64,000 nucleotides of DNA, from positions 7,782 to 71,781 of the forward strand of contig DATKVC010000001.1 in assembly GCA_035530275.1 (NCBI GenBank). Reading direction: 5' to 3'. Both the position numbers and the translations under genes were made by a program. Source of the stretch: CAIJMU01 sp035530275. GTDB taxonomy: Bacteria; Spirochaetota; Spirochaetia; Treponematales; Rectinemataceae. This document shows, in pieces, positions 16,379 through 26,140 of this stretch; position 1 is the stretch's first letter; every line of letters starts with the position of its first letter. The notes under the pieces are model-generated. The model was not told the DNA's origin. It saw only the letters and a list, made by a program, of their open reading frames with translations, and did no database searches.

Positions 16379-18370
16379 TCATCCGGCTTCGTTATTCCTG
16401 ATGCGCTCGATCTCGTCGCGAAGGATGGCCGCCTGCTCGAACTCGAGGTTCTTCGCGTGCTCGAGCATCCGCGCCTCCATCGCCCTGATGAGGGCCTTTT
16501 TCTGCTCGGGCACGAGGATATTGTGGGAGCGCTTCAGGAGATCGATCTCCGAGCCCGCCTCGTCCAGCCTCTCCTCGTGGTGGCGTTCGAGGATGTCGTT
16601 GATGGCCTTCTTGATGGTGATGGGGGTGATGCCGTGGTCGGCGTTCCAGGCTTCCTGGAGGGCCCTGCGGCGCGAGGTCTCGTCGATGGCGACGCGCATG
16701 GCCTCCGACATGCGGTCGGCGTAGAGGACGACCGAGCCCGCCGCGTTTCGCGCCGCCCGGCCGATGATCTGGATGAGGCTCGTCGCGGAGCGGAGAAAGC
16801 CGATCTTGTCCGCGTCGAGGACGGCGATGAAGGAGACCTCGGGCAGGTCGATGCCCTCGCGGAGGAGGTTGATGCCGACGAGGATGTCGTACTCGCCCTG
16901 CCTCAGCTGCTTGAGGATTTCGACACGCTCGATGGTCTCGACCTCGGAATGGATGTAACGGACCTTGAGGCCGAGGCCGGCGAGGTACTCGGTGAGCTCC
17001 TCGGCCATGCGCTTGGTGAGGGTGAGGATGAGGCTGCGCTCGCCGAGGGCGATGCGCTTGCGCACCTCGGCGTAGATATCCTCCATCTGGCCCTCGCTCG
17101 GACGCACCTCGACGAGGGGATCGACGAGGCCCGTGGGTCGGATGAGCTGCTCCACGGGGGCTCCGGACTTACCCAATTCCACCGGGCCGGGAGTCGCCGA
17201 AACGTAGATCGTCTGGCCGATGCGTTGCTCGAACTCTTCATATTTTAGAGGGCGATTGTCCATCGCCGAGGGGAGACGGAAGCCGTAGTCCACGAGGTTC
17301 TGCTTGCGCGCCCGGTCGCCGGCGTACATGGCGCCGATCTGGGAAAGGCTTACGTGCGACTCGTCGATGAAGGTGAGGAAGCCCTCGCCGAAATAATCGA
17401 TGAGGACCGAGGGCGGCTCGCCGCGGCCGCGGCCGGAGAGGGGGGCGGAGTAGTTCTCGATGCCGGGGCAATAGCCCATCTCGGCCATCATCTCGAGGTC
17501 GTATTCGGTGCGGGTCTTGAGTCGCTGGGCCTCGACGATCTTCTTCGCCGCCATAAGGCTCTCGTAGCGCCCGTCCAGCTCGCCGCGGATCAGGTCGAGG
17601 GACTTCTGGATCTGCTCCATCGGCAGGACGAACTGCTTGGCCGGCCAGATGACGGCCGTGTCGAGCTCCTCGAGGACTGCGCCCGAAATCGGGTCGAAGC
17701 GCCGTATCCGCGTCACGGTGTCGTAGTCGAGCTCGATGCGATAGGCCTCCTGGGACGAGGCGGGATAGACCTCGAGGACGTCGCCGCGGAGGCGGAAGCG
17801 GCCGCGCTCGAGGACGGCGTCGTTGCGCTCGTACTGGAGGGCGACCAGACCGCGCTTGACCTCGTCGATGTCGATATCCTCGCCCACCGACAGGGTCACG
17901 TTCATCTCGCGGTAGGACTCCGGGGTCGCGAGGCCGTAGATGCAGGAGACCGTCGCAACTATGACGACATCGCGGCGTTCGAGGAGGCTGCGGGTCGCCG
18001 AGAGGCGCATGCGCTCGATCTCCTCGTTGATGTTGGCGTCCTTCTCGATGTAGAGGTCCTTGGAGGGAACGTAGGCTTCGGGCTGGTAATAGTCATAATA
18101 CGAAACGAAATATTCCACCGCGTTGTCGGGGAGGAAGGCCTTGAACTCACGATAGAGCTGGGCCGACAGGGTCTTGTTGTGCGAGATGACGAGGGCGGGG
18201 CGCTGGGCAGCCTCGATGACCTTGGCCATCGTGAAGGTCTTGCCCGAGCCCGTCACTCCCTTGAGAGTCTGCCAGCGACGTCCGGCCGACAGACCGGACG
18301 CGAGAGCCTCGATCGCCCTGCCCTGGTCCCCCGCGGGGCCGTAGGGCGCTACGACGCGGAAGGGTCTCAA
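16379..18370 (-). CDS. uvrB: UvrABC excinuclease subunit B
   Basis: The DNA damage recognition helicase of nucleotide excision repair, 663 residues. Walker A is GVTGSGKT (near residue 40), the damage-probing beta-hairpin region is YFVSYYDYYQPEAYVP, and helicase motif VI is IQIIGRAARN. The C-terminal UVR domain (LEFEQAAILRDEIERIR) binds UvrC. The start codon appears to be TTG at 18370, overlapping the htrA stop as TTGA. The reading frame fits the usual UvrB N-terminus (VAPYGPAGDQ) with no better start downstream. Coupling to htrA is unusual. Confidence 0.96.
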   Translation of the reverse strand: MRPFRVVAPYGPAGDQGRAIEALASGLSAGRRWQTLKGVTGSGKTFTMAKVIEAAQRPALVISHNKTLSAQLYREFKAFLPDNAVEYFVSYYDYYQPEAYVPSKDLYIEKDANINEEIERMRLSATRSLLERRDVVIVATVSCIYGLATPESYREMNVTLSVGEDIDIDEVKRGLVALQYERNDAVLERGRFRLRGDVLEVYPASSQEAYRIELDYDTVTRIRRFDPISGAVLEELDTAVIWPAKQFVLPMEQIQKSLDLIRGELDGRYESLMAAKKIVEAQRLKTRTEYDLEMMAEMGYCPGIENYSAPLSGRGRGEPPSVLIDYFGEGFLTFIDESHVSLSQIGAMYAGDRARKQNLVDYGFRLPSAMDNRPLKYEEFEQRIGQTIYVSATPGPVELGKSGAPVEQLIRPTGLVDPLVEVRPSEGQMEDIYAEVRKRIALGERSLILTLTKRMAEELTEYLAGLGLKVRYIHSEVETIERVEILKQLRQGEYDILVGINLLREGIDLPEVSFIAVLDADKIGFLRSATSLIQIIGRAARNAAGSVVLYADRMSEAMRVAIDETSRRRALQEAWNADHGITPITIKKAINDILERHHEERLDEAGSEIDLLKRSHNILVPEQKKALIRAMEARMLEHAKNLEFEQAAILRDEIERIRNNEAG

Positions 18371-19605
18371 TTGGCTGTCGTCGGCGCGCCGCGCATCTCC
18401 GCAAGGGGAACCTCGACGGAGATTTTCTTTCCGTTGCGCCAGAGTTCGACGGTCACGCGGTCACCCGGCTTGTTGTCCTCGAGGGCCGCGTAGAACTCGG
18501 CGAGGGAGCCGACAGGGGCCCCGTCCACCGCAACGATGATGTCCCCGCCGACGTAGAAGACGGAGCGGCCGTAACGCACCGCCGTCGTGCCGCCTCGGAT
18601 GCCGGCCCGGTCGGCGTTGCCGCCGCGCTTCGCCTGTGAGACGAGGAGACCCTTGTCGACGGGCACGGGATAGCCGTTCTGCTTCATGTAGTCGACGAGC
18701 TCGGGGAAGAGCTGGACGCCGTCGACCTCGATGGTCCCCCTCGTCACCTTGCCGTCCTTTATGAGCTGCGGAACTATCCGTTTGGCCGTGGCCACGGGGA
18801 TGGCGAAGCCCACGCCGACCGAGCCGCCGGAGGGCGAATAGATCATCGTGTTTACGCCGATCATCTCGCCGCGGCTGTTGAGGAGGGGGCCGCCGGAATT
18901 GCCGGGGTTGATGGAGGCATCGGTCTGGATCATGTCGCGGAGGATGGTGGTGCTGTCCTCCTGCACCGGGCGGCCGAGGCCGGAGACGATGCCGACGGTG
19001 AGGGTCCGCTCGAGGCCGAAGGGATTGCCGATGGCCAGGACGCGTTGGCCGACCTTGAGATTCGAGGAGTCTCCGAAGGGGATGGTGCCGAGGGTGAGGC
19101 CCTTGGGCGGGGTGAATTTGATGACGGCGAGATCGCTTTCCGGATCGGTGCCGACCACCTTGGCCTCGTAGCGGGAGCCGTCCGCCAGGTTGACATAGAG
19201 CTTGTAGGCTCCCTTGACGACATGGTTGTTGGTGAGCACGTAGCCGCGGCTGTCGATAATCGAGCCGGAGCCCGAGCCGCCGTCCTGGGGCACGGGCTCC
19301 ATGAACCAGTTGACCGCCACGATTTCGGTGGTGATGTTGACGACGGCCTCGTTGAGCCGGCCGTAGACGTCGATGTTCTGCTGCTCTTCGACGCTGTAGG
19401 CCGGACCGAGATCGACGGTGCGGGCAAGGGACTGGGTCGAAGCGGGGCTCGACAGGGCTGTCGAGACGGCGGAGCTACCGGTAGCGCCGCCTGGGGACGG
19501 GGAAGCCGAAGAAAAGCGCGCGCCCAGCCCGAAGCCGACGCCGAGGGCCGCTACGGCGAGGGATGCACCCAAAATAAGAATTTGCGATCGGCTGTACAGT
19601 TTCAT
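18367..19605 (-). CDS. HtrA/DegP-type periplasmic serine protease with one PDZ domain
   Basis: A 412-residue envelope quality-control protease. An N-terminal membrane anchor or signal (residues 9-30) is followed by the trypsin-like domain with the catalytic triad His128 (LTNNHVV), Asp158 (ESDLAVIKF) and Ser237 (PGNSGGP), then a single PDZ domain (about 300-400). GGAGG lies 8 bases before ATG 19605. One PDZ domain makes it DegS/HtrA-like rather than DegP. It overlaps uvrB by 4 bases. Confidence 0.94.
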   Translation of the reverse strand: MKLYSRSQILILGASLAVAALGVGFGLGARFSSASPSPGGATGSSAVSTALSSPASTQSLARTVDLGPAYSVEEQQNIDVYGRLNEAVVNITTEIVAVNWFMEPVPQDGGSGSGSIIDSRGYVLTNNHVVKGAYKLYVNLADGSRYEAKVVGTDPESDLAVIKFTPPKGLTLGTIPFGDSSNLKVGQRVLAIGNPFGLERTLTVGIVSGLGRPVQEDSTTILRDMIQTDASINPGNSGGPLLNSRGEMIGVNTMIYSPSGGSVGVGFAIPVATAKRIVPQLIKDGKVTRGTIEVDGVQLFPELVDYMKQNGYPVPVDKGLLVSQAKRGGNADRAGIRGGTTAVRYGRSVFYVGGDIIVAVDGAPVGSLAEFYAALEDNKPGDRVTVELWRNGKKISVEVPLAEMRGAPTTAN

Positions 19606-19726
19606 GAACAGGACCTCCGGTTTGCGGGGCAGTACCGCGAATATACAGAGACGAGGACCTTCGCGTCGAGTCGCGAAGCCCGGCGGTCGCCGTGACTTTC
19701 CCGGCTGCCGATGCTACCTTCATTGC

Positions 19727-20887
19727 ATGCCGGCGCAGATCTCCCATATTCTCGCCGCCGAGGAGGCCCTTCTCCGAGGCGCCCCAGCCCTCGCCGAGGC
19801 GTGGGGCCTGGGAGTCAAGGCGAAGGGCGGATGGGCCGTCGGCAAGGAAACCACCGAGGCAGCCGCCTGGTTTCGCCTCGGGGCCCAGGGCCCTGACATC
19901 TTCTACCATAATCAGCGCACCCACCCCTCAGGGCTCCATTACGGCCCCCTCTGCCACCGGCGCAACTATGGATTGACCGTCGAGGCGATGTGCGCCGCCC
20001 TCATCGACGCCGGGACGGCCACCGCCTCGCCCGAAGCCGCGTGGCTCCTCGGTTTCGCCACCCATGCCGCGGTGGATCGGGTCATTCACCCCTTCATCGT
20101 ATACTTTTCGGGCTGGCAATTGCCCCTCGTCCCCGAAAGCGCGCGCTACAGGTCCTGCCACCCCTTTCTCGAAAGGCTGCTGGACATCGACATTCTCGCG
20201 AGGCTCCGCGGCCTCTCCATCGGCGACTGCGATCTTGAAGACCTCCTTCCGCTCGGAGCCAAGGAAAAGCGAACGGAGTTCAGCGCGCCTGGCCCAGGGG
20301 CGAACGAGCGACTCGACGGCGCCGTCGTCCGCCTCATCGCGACCGGCCTTCGCGCGGCCTTTCCCAGGGCGGCTGTGGCCGATTTCCTGATCGAGCGGAG
20401 GATCCAGAACGCCTTGGCCGACGCTCGCTATTTTCTCCGCGTGACCAATCCCGCCCTGACCTCGGCGGGAAGCGCGAGCCTTCTCCCCTGGTTCGACGAC
20501 CGTTCAGGCTGGCGATCGATGGCCCTCATCTATCCCGAGGCCCTGCCCGAGGGTCTGGACATCGCGAACGAGGCGCGGAATACCTGGGAGCATCCGGCAG
20601 GCGACGGAAGGAGTCGTTCGAACTCGCACGCGGAGTTGTTCGAAGAGGCCATCCAGCATGCGGCCGAGGCCGTCGCCATGGTCGTGTCATCCCTCGAAAA
20701 AGGAGGGATGGAAGCGGGCTTCGCGACGGCGATCGGCAACGGCGGCCTCTCGGTCACCGACGGGGACGGCATTCCCGTCCCGCCGCGCCTTTCGCAACCC
20801 TTGGCCCTCAAGGAAGCGATGGAGAAGGAATTCGAGCGACGCATCGCCTTCGAGCGCGAGTGGACAAGTCGGACCAGGCCTCTGTAA
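19727..20887 (+). CDS. Zinc-dependent phospholipase C-like protein
   Basis: A 386-residue protein. Its N-terminal third matches the zinc-dependent phospholipase C fold: MPAQISHILAAEEAL, the HYGPLCHRRNYG stretch, and AWLLGFATHAAVDRVIHPFI, which supplies histidine and aspartate metal ligands. The remainder is helical and unassigned. No signal peptide is seen. I chose ATG 19727 because the frame upstream is antisense to the htrA leader. The stop is 9 bases before fliG, so the two are cotranscribed. Enzymatic activity is unproven. Confidence 0.8.
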   Translation: MPAQISHILAAEEALLRGAPALAEAWGLGVKAKGGWAVGKETTEAAAWFRLGAQGPDIFYHNQRTHPSGLHYGPLCHRRNYGLTVEAMCAALIDAGTATASPEAAWLLGFATHAAVDRVIHPFIVYFSGWQLPLVPESARYRSCHPFLERLLDIDILARLRGLSIGDCDLEDLLPLGAKEKRTEFSAPGPGANERLDGAVVRLIATGLRAAFPRAAVADFLIERRIQNALADARYFLRVTNPALTSAGSASLLPWFDDRSGWRSMALIYPEALPEGLDIANEARNTWEHPAGDGRSRSNSHAELFEEAIQHAAEAVAMVVSSLEKGGMEAGFATAIGNGGLSVTDGDGIPVPPRLSQPLALKEAMEKEFERRIAFEREWTSRTRPL

Positions 20888-20896
20888 GATTCGTCC

Positions 20897-22162
20897 ATGA
20901 GAATGAAGGATCGCCTCACCAAGGCCTATGGAACGTCGGCCCCCAAGGCCGGCGCCGCGCCCGCCGACAAGGCATTCGGCGACTCGAAGATCAAGGGCGG
21001 CGATCCGAAGACGACCAGGATCGGGACCGGCAGTCAGCTTCCCGCGGCGAGGAGCGGCAAGGCCGCTGGCGGCAAGCCGCCGAAGAAGGCCGACTCGGCC
21101 GGCAAGCCCGGCGCTCCCGCGACGGCGGGTCTCGATGCCGCCGAGACGCGGGCCGAGGGCCTCCTCAAGTCGGGCAACGAAACAGGCATATCGAGGGCGG
21201 CCAAATTCCTCCTCCTCCTCGGCACGGACGAGGCGGCCAAGGTCCTGTCGCAGCTCCCGGCCGAGGACATCGACCGGGTCGCGAAGGAAATACTCTCAAT
21301 TAGGAACATCGACGCCATCGAGGCCAACGACGTGCTCGCCGAATTCGGCTGGCTCGTCAAGACGAAGGGCTGGGCCCTGGAGGGCGGACCGGAGACGGCC
21401 GAGAAGATCCTCGTCGCCGCCTTCGGTCCCGAGCGCGCGCGCGAACTCCTCAGGAAGGCGGCGCCAGAGGCGATCAGGCCCTTCCGCTTCCTCAACGACT
21501 TCCAGCCCTCCGAACTCATGGTCATCCTCAAGGACGAGTCCTCCCAGGTCTTCGCCCTCATCCTGCCCTACATCGAGCCGAAGCGGGCCTCGGGCCTCAT
21601 CGAGCTGCTCGATGAGGCGCGGCGCATCGACGTGGTCAAACGGGTCGCCAGGCTCGAGAAGGTCAATCCGGAAATCCTAAGGCGGGTCGAGGAGACGCTC
21701 AAGGACAGGATCAGGAGAATCGGGACGATGTCCAGCGACGAGATCGACGGCAAGTCGGCCCTCGCCGGCATCCTCCGCCATGTCGACCCCCGCCTCGAGG
21801 CGAGGGTCCTCGATGCGCTCGAGGAGGACAACCCCGAAATTTCGAGGAGCGTCCGCGAGCGCCTCTTCACCCTCGAGGACGTGGTGCGCGTCCCCTCGAG
21901 GGAACTGCAAAAAGCCCTCAGGGACTTCCAGGATCGCGATCTCGCCCTCGTGCTCAAGGGAAGGAGCGACGATTTCCGCGAAAAGATCCTCGGGAACGTC
22001 TCGAAGAATCGGCGCGAACTCATTCTCGACGAGTACAAGATCCTGGGCGCGGTGCGCCGCGAGGACGCCGACGAGGCCGCGCGGGAACTCCTCTCCTACC
22101 TCAAGCATGCCTGGGACGCCGGCGAACTGATCCTCGAAGGCGAGGACGAGCTCGTCGAGTAA
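20897..22162 (+). CDS. fliG: FliG-family flagellar motor switch protein, divergent
   Basis: 421 residues, longer than the usual 330-345. The extra length is an N-terminal 75-residue low-complexity Lys/Ala/Pro region. FliG N-domain (KFLLLLGTDEAAKVLSQLP), middle domain (FQPSELMVILKDESSQVFALIL) and C-domain (RLFTLEDVVRVPSRELQKAL) are all present. The middle-domain EHPQ motif is replaced by ESSQ, and the torque-helix acidic pair is altered. Spirochaetes carry two FliG paralogues, and this one looks like the divergent FliG1 type rather than the main motor FliG2. A second ATG lies 6 bases downstream of the chosen start. Confidence 0.85.
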   Translation: MRMKDRLTKAYGTSAPKAGAAPADKAFGDSKIKGGDPKTTRIGTGSQLPAARSGKAAGGKPPKKADSAGKPGAPATAGLDAAETRAEGLLKSGNETGISRAAKFLLLLGTDEAAKVLSQLPAEDIDRVAKEILSIRNIDAIEANDVLAEFGWLVKTKGWALEGGPETAEKILVAAFGPERARELLRKAAPEAIRPFRFLNDFQPSELMVILKDESSQVFALILPYIEPKRASGLIELLDEARRIDVVKRVARLEKVNPEILRRVEETLKDRIRRIGTMSSDEIDGKSALAGILRHVDPRLEARVLDALEEDNPEISRSVRERLFTLEDVVRVPSRELQKALRDFQDRDLALVLKGRSDDFREKILGNVSKNRRELILDEYKILGAVRREDADEAARELLSYLKHAWDAGELILEGEDELVE

Positions 22163-22178
22163 GGGAGTCCGGGGCGAC

Positions 22179-22742
22179 TCATGGAGGGGCTTCGCCTTTT
22201 TCTTCCCCGGAACCAAATCTCGGAGCGAAGGTGAGTTTGCCCTCGGCGGCCTCCTCGGCCCGCGCGAGCATGAACAGCCAGTCGGAAAGGCGATTGAGCC
22301 AGACGCGGAGCGAGCCCGATACCTCGACCTCGCGCGCCAGCGAAAGGACCCTCCGCTCGGCACGGCGCGATACGGCCCTGGCCACGTCGAGGGCGGCCGA
22401 ACCGGCCGTCATGCCCGGAAGCACGAAACCCGTCAGGGCTACCTTTGCCTCGAGGGCCTTCGTCGCCTCGGTGACGGCCTCGACGTCGGCCTCTCCGAGG
22501 GGGACGCCGAAGGGTTTGCCGCGCGAGGCCAGCTCCCCTCCGGCCCGCACGAGATCGCGCTGGATCGATTCTATTGCCGCGAGGGTCGCGGGGAGACGCA
22601 CCGAATGCCTCGCGAGGCCGAGCTGGGAGGAAAGCTCGTCGATCGTCCCGTAGGCCTCGACCCTCGGATCGTCCTTGCGGACCCTTTCCCCCGACCAGAG
22701 GCTTGTCAGGCCTCCGTCTCCCGTCTTGGTCACGATGCTCAT
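22179..22742 (-). CDS. Corrinoid adenosyltransferase, PduO type
   Basis: Transfers the adenosyl group of ATP to cob(I)alamin. The 187-residue protein has the PduO signature SIVTKTGDGGLTSLWSGERV at the N-terminus, YGTIDELSSQLGLAR next, and the closing helix SLRVWLNRLSDWLFMLARAEE. It would supply adenosylcobalamin, the cofactor of the class II ribonucleotide reductase at 56.7 kb. It is convergent with fliG and divergent from the M16C peptidase. No strong ribosome site is seen at ATG 22742. Confidence 0.93.
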   Translation of the reverse strand: MSIVTKTGDGGLTSLWSGERVRKDDPRVEAYGTIDELSSQLGLARHSVRLPATLAAIESIQRDLVRAGGELASRGKPFGVPLGEADVEAVTEATKALEAKVALTGFVLPGMTAGSAALDVARAVSRRAERRVLSLAREVEVSGSLRVWLNRLSDWLFMLARAEEAAEGKLTFAPRFGSGEEKGEAPP

Positions 22743-22826
22743 CGGCGAAGGATAGCCCGAAGAAGGCCTTTCGTGAAGGCGAGCCGCACTTGACTCGTCA
22801 GCGTCCCGGCGTCCATCTTTCCGGAC

Positions 22827-25775
22827 ATGCGTTCATACCACGGATCCTTCGAAACCCTCTCCGAGACCGATCTTCCCGAATACCGGGCCCGCGGCATCCT
22901 CCTCAGGCACCGGAAGACGGGATGCGAGGTCTACAAGCTCGCGGCCGACGAGGTCGAAAACTCCTTCGCCTTCGTCTTCCGCACCCCCCCGAAGGATGCC
23001 TCCGGCGTGGCGCACATCGTCGAGCATTCGGTGCTCTGCGGTTCGGAGGCGTACCCGGTCAAGGATTCCTTCCTCGTGATGTCCCGCCGAAGCCTCGCCA
23101 CCTTCCTCAACGCCTTCACCTGGCCCGACAAGACGGTCTACCCGGCGGCGAGCGCCGTGAGGCAGGATTTCTGGAACCTCCTCTCCGTCTACGGCGACGC
23201 CGTCTTCCACCCCCTCCTGTCGGAAGAGACCTTCATGCAGGAGGCCCATCACCTCGAGTACGACGAGGAGGGCAAGCTCATCGTGAAGGGCGTGGTCTAC
23301 AACGAGATGCGCGGCGACTACTCCTCAGCCGACTCGCTCGCGGGCACGGCCTCCTCGACGAAGCTCTTCACGCCCGGCCATCCCTATTCCTACGATTCGG
23401 GCGGCGACCCCGCCGTCATTCCCAGCCTCAACTACAAGACTTTCCGCGCCTTCCACGCGGAGCGTTATCATCCTTCCAATTGCAAGGTCTTTTTCCACGG
23501 CGACATCCCCCTCGAGGAGGAGCTCGTCTTCCTAGAGGAGAGGCTCCTCGGGGATTTCGAGGCGCGGAAGGTGGAAAGCGCCGTGCCGGTACAGGCCCGC
23601 ATCGTCGAGCCCAGGCGCATCGACGTGCCCTATCCCCTCGCCGAAGGGGCCGAGGCGACGACCCAGATCGTCGTCAACTGGCTGGGTTCCGAGATCACCG
23701 ACGAGCTCGAGTCCTTCGGGCTCGAACTCCTTGCCGAGGCCCTCCTCGGCCACGACGGCTCGCCGCTGGCCGCCGCCCTGCGCGGTTCCGGTCTCGGCGA
23801 GGATCTCTCCCCCCAATGCGGCATCGACACCGTCTTCAGGCAGGTAATATTCTCCGCCGGCCTGAGGGGCGCGGTCGCCGGAAGCGAGGCCGAGGTCGAA
23901 AAATTGATACTTGGTACTATCCGCGACGTGGTCGAGAAGGGTCTGCCTCCAAAGGCGAAGGAGGCCGCCATCCACGCCTTCGTCTTCTCGAACCGCGAGG
24001 TGCGCCGCGATTCCACGACCTACGGGCTCAAGCTCCTCTTCCGCTCCCTTCGGGGCTGGCTCCACGGCTCGGGACCCGAGGCCACCCTCTCCTTCGTCCG
24101 CGTCCTCGAGCGAGCCCAGGCGGCCATGGAGGCCGATCCCCGCTGGCTCGAGGGCCTCGCGCGGAAATGGCTCCTCGAGAATCCCCACCGCACGACGGTG
24201 ACCGTCCGCCCCGAGGAGGGACTCTTCGAACAGCGCAAGACCGAGGAGGAACGCGCCCTCGCCGAGAAGGAAGCCTCCTTCGACGCGGCGGCGAAGGACG
24301 CGATCCGCGATGCCCAGGCCCGACTCGCCGCCCTCCAGGAGCTCCCCGATCCTGCGGAAAAGCTCGCCCTCCTCCCCATGCTTCGCGTCGAGGATCTGCC
24401 CCGAGACGTGGAGCGCATCGTTCGGGAAAAGAGCGAGGTCGCCGGCGTTCCGATCAGCCTGAAACCCGTATTCACAAATGGTATCGTATATCTCGAACTC
24501 GCCTTCCCCCTCGACGGGCTTCCCCGCGAGACCCAGGTCTGGATGCCGATGCTTTCGCGCTTCATCGCCGGGGCCGGCCTCCCCGAAATGGGCTGGGCTG
24601 AGGTGGCGGAGGAGCTCGCCCTCAGCGCGGGCAACTTCGGCGCCAGCCTCGATGCTGGCAGTCTTGCCGTCGATACGGGCCCGGGGCCTGGCCGCGGCAA
24701 GAGGGGCGATTCGCGAGCCTTCGTCTTCATCCGCCTCAAGGCCCTCTCCGACCGCTTTCCGCGCGCCCTCGAGCTCGCCCTCCGCCTCCTTTCCGAAGCC
24801 GACTCGACGGATACGGGGCGGGTCGGAGACCTCCTCGCCGAGCTCGGCAACGACATCGTGTCGGCCATCGTGCCGGCGGGCAATTCCTTCGCCGTCGCCA
24901 GGGCAAACGCCTCCTTCGGGGAATCCCTCGCCATCGAGGATCTCTGGAGGGGCACGAGCCAGGTGCTATTCGTGAAGGGCCTCCGCGCCGCCAAAGATAT
25001 CGGAGGGCTCGCTTCATCCCTGGCAGCCCTCCGCTCGGGCATCTTCGTCCGCGAAGGACTCCGAGCGAGCCTCTCCGCCGACCCGGAACTGCTCGAGGCC
25101 GCGACTGCCGCCCTCGCGGCCCAGCTGCCTCGTCTTCCCTTCGGAGCCGTGGCCTCGTGGCCGACCTCCCCCGCCTTCGATCCTCCCTGGAGACACGAGG
25201 CCTGGTCCATATCGGCCCAGGTCGGCTACGCGGCGGCGGCCTGCCCCTCGACTCGTTTCGGGGAAAAGGATTTCGCGGCGACGAGCGTACTCATGCACCA
25301 TTTGACGCGCGGAGCCCTCTGGGACGAACTCCGTGTCCGGCGCGGTGCCTACGGGGCCTCGGCCTGGCTCGAAAGCCTCGAAGGGGTGGCCTGTTTCTCA
25401 ACCTATCGCGATCCGAGCCCTGCCCAGAGCATCGGCTGGTTCCGCGAGGCCCTCTTCGCGGCCGCGAGCGGGAGCGGCATGGATTCCGCCATGGAATCGG
25501 TCATCGGGGCCTCGGGGCGGGACCTCAAGCCACTCCTCCCCGAAGAGCGTTCGGCGGTGGACTTCCGACGCGAGATCTTCGGAATCACCGACGAGCTCAG
25601 GCAGGAGAAACGAGACGGCATGCTCGCCTGCACCAGGGCCGATCTGGAAGCGGCGGCGGGCCGGCTCGCGGCTTCGATGGAAGGCCTGTCCTCCGTATTG
25701 ATTTCCGGCGAGAAGGATATACAATCGACGACTGTATTGCGGCCCGACACCCGCATCCTCGCGACGCCCTTATGA
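22827..25775 (+). CDS. M16C-family zinc metallopeptidase (PreP/insulinase type)
   Basis: 982 residues, the length of single-chain M16C peptidases that close around short peptides. The inverted zinc motif HxxEH is His63-IVE-His67, and the third ligand region is YNEMRGDYSSADSL about 85 residues later. The C-terminal half contains the typical RGAYGASAWL segment. No signal peptide is visible, so it is probably cytoplasmic peptide clearance. The 3' end runs into a short tandem repeat (25775-25822). Confidence 0.9.
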   Translation: MRSYHGSFETLSETDLPEYRARGILLRHRKTGCEVYKLAADEVENSFAFVFRTPPKDASGVAHIVEHSVLCGSEAYPVKDSFLVMSRRSLATFLNAFTWPDKTVYPAASAVRQDFWNLLSVYGDAVFHPLLSEETFMQEAHHLEYDEEGKLIVKGVVYNEMRGDYSSADSLAGTASSTKLFTPGHPYSYDSGGDPAVIPSLNYKTFRAFHAERYHPSNCKVFFHGDIPLEEELVFLEERLLGDFEARKVESAVPVQARIVEPRRIDVPYPLAEGAEATTQIVVNWLGSEITDELESFGLELLAEALLGHDGSPLAAALRGSGLGEDLSPQCGIDTVFRQVIFSAGLRGAVAGSEAEVEKLILGTIRDVVEKGLPPKAKEAAIHAFVFSNREVRRDSTTYGLKLLFRSLRGWLHGSGPEATLSFVRVLERAQAAMEADPRWLEGLARKWLLENPHRTTVTVRPEEGLFEQRKTEEERALAEKEASFDAAAKDAIRDAQARLAALQELPDPAEKLALLPMLRVEDLPRDVERIVREKSEVAGVPISLKPVFTNGIVYLELAFPLDGLPRETQVWMPMLSRFIAGAGLPEMGWAEVAEELALSAGNFGASLDAGSLAVDTGPGPGRGKRGDSRAFVFIRLKALSDRFPRALELALRLLSEADSTDTGRVGDLLAELGNDIVSAIVPAGNSFAVARANASFGESLAIEDLWRGTSQVLFVKGLRAAKDIGGLASSLAALRSGIFVREGLRASLSADPELLEAATAALAAQLPRLPFGAVASWPTSPAFDPPWRHEAWSISAQVGYAAAACPSTRFGEKDFAATSVLMHHLTRGALWDELRVRRGAYGASAWLESLEGVACFSTYRDPSPAQSIGWFREALFAAASGSGMDSAMESVIGASGRDLKPLLPEERSAVDFRREIFGITDELRQEKRDGMLACTRADLEAAAGRLAASMEGLSSVLISGEKDIQSTTVLRPDTRILATPL

Positions 25776-25822
25776 GACGCGTCGCGACGATGCCTTTATA
25801 AGACGCGGCGCGACGATGCCTT
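25775..25822. repeat. Two-copy 22-bp tandem repeat after the M16C gene
   Basis: AGACGCG-K-CGCGACGATGCCTT occurs at 25775-25796 and 25801-25822 with one mismatch and a 26-base period. A partial third copy (CTCGCGACGCCCTTA) lies just upstream in the coding end. It is too short and too few-copied for a CRISPR. It looks like local slippage duplication around the stop codon. Confidence 0.6.
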
Positions 25823-25873
25823 ACTGGAGGTCGTCGCCGCCATAGGCAGATTCGAATCGAGGAGTCCCTGACC

Positions 25874-26074
25874 ATGGAAGATCGAGGCCTCGCCCTCCTG
25901 CGTAAGCTCATGTCCGATGTCGAAGGGGCCCCCTTCCCCGGCTCGGTCCCGGAAGAACGTTATGCGATCTGGTACGAACACGCGCAGAGCGTGGCCCAGG
26001 AGGCCCTCGAATACCTCAACCAACTCGATCCGGACTACGGGCGTGACGAAGCCATGCCCGATCTCCTGGCGTGA
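25874..26074 (+). CDS. Small hypothetical protein
   Basis: A 66-residue acidic protein, predicted mostly helical (LALLRKLMSD, HAQSVAQEALEYLNQLD), with no recognised domain. I accept it because GAGGAG sits about 9 bases ahead of the ATG and it lies on the same strand 66 bases before the diguanylate cyclase gene. It could be a short partner of that cyclase. No function is assigned. Confidence 0.6.
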   Translation: MEDRGLALLRKLMSDVEGAPFPGSVPEERYAIWYEHAQSVAQEALEYLNQLDPDYGRDEAMPDLLA

Positions 26075-26140
26075 CGGAATGATCATACAGAACCCCCATT
26101 TCGCAGCTCCGCGCGAAGCGGACAAGGGCCGCGACTGACC

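Noticed and set aside
25775..25822. Tandem repeat considered as a CRISPR array
   Set aside because: Only two copies with a 4-base gap; no spacers or cas genes.
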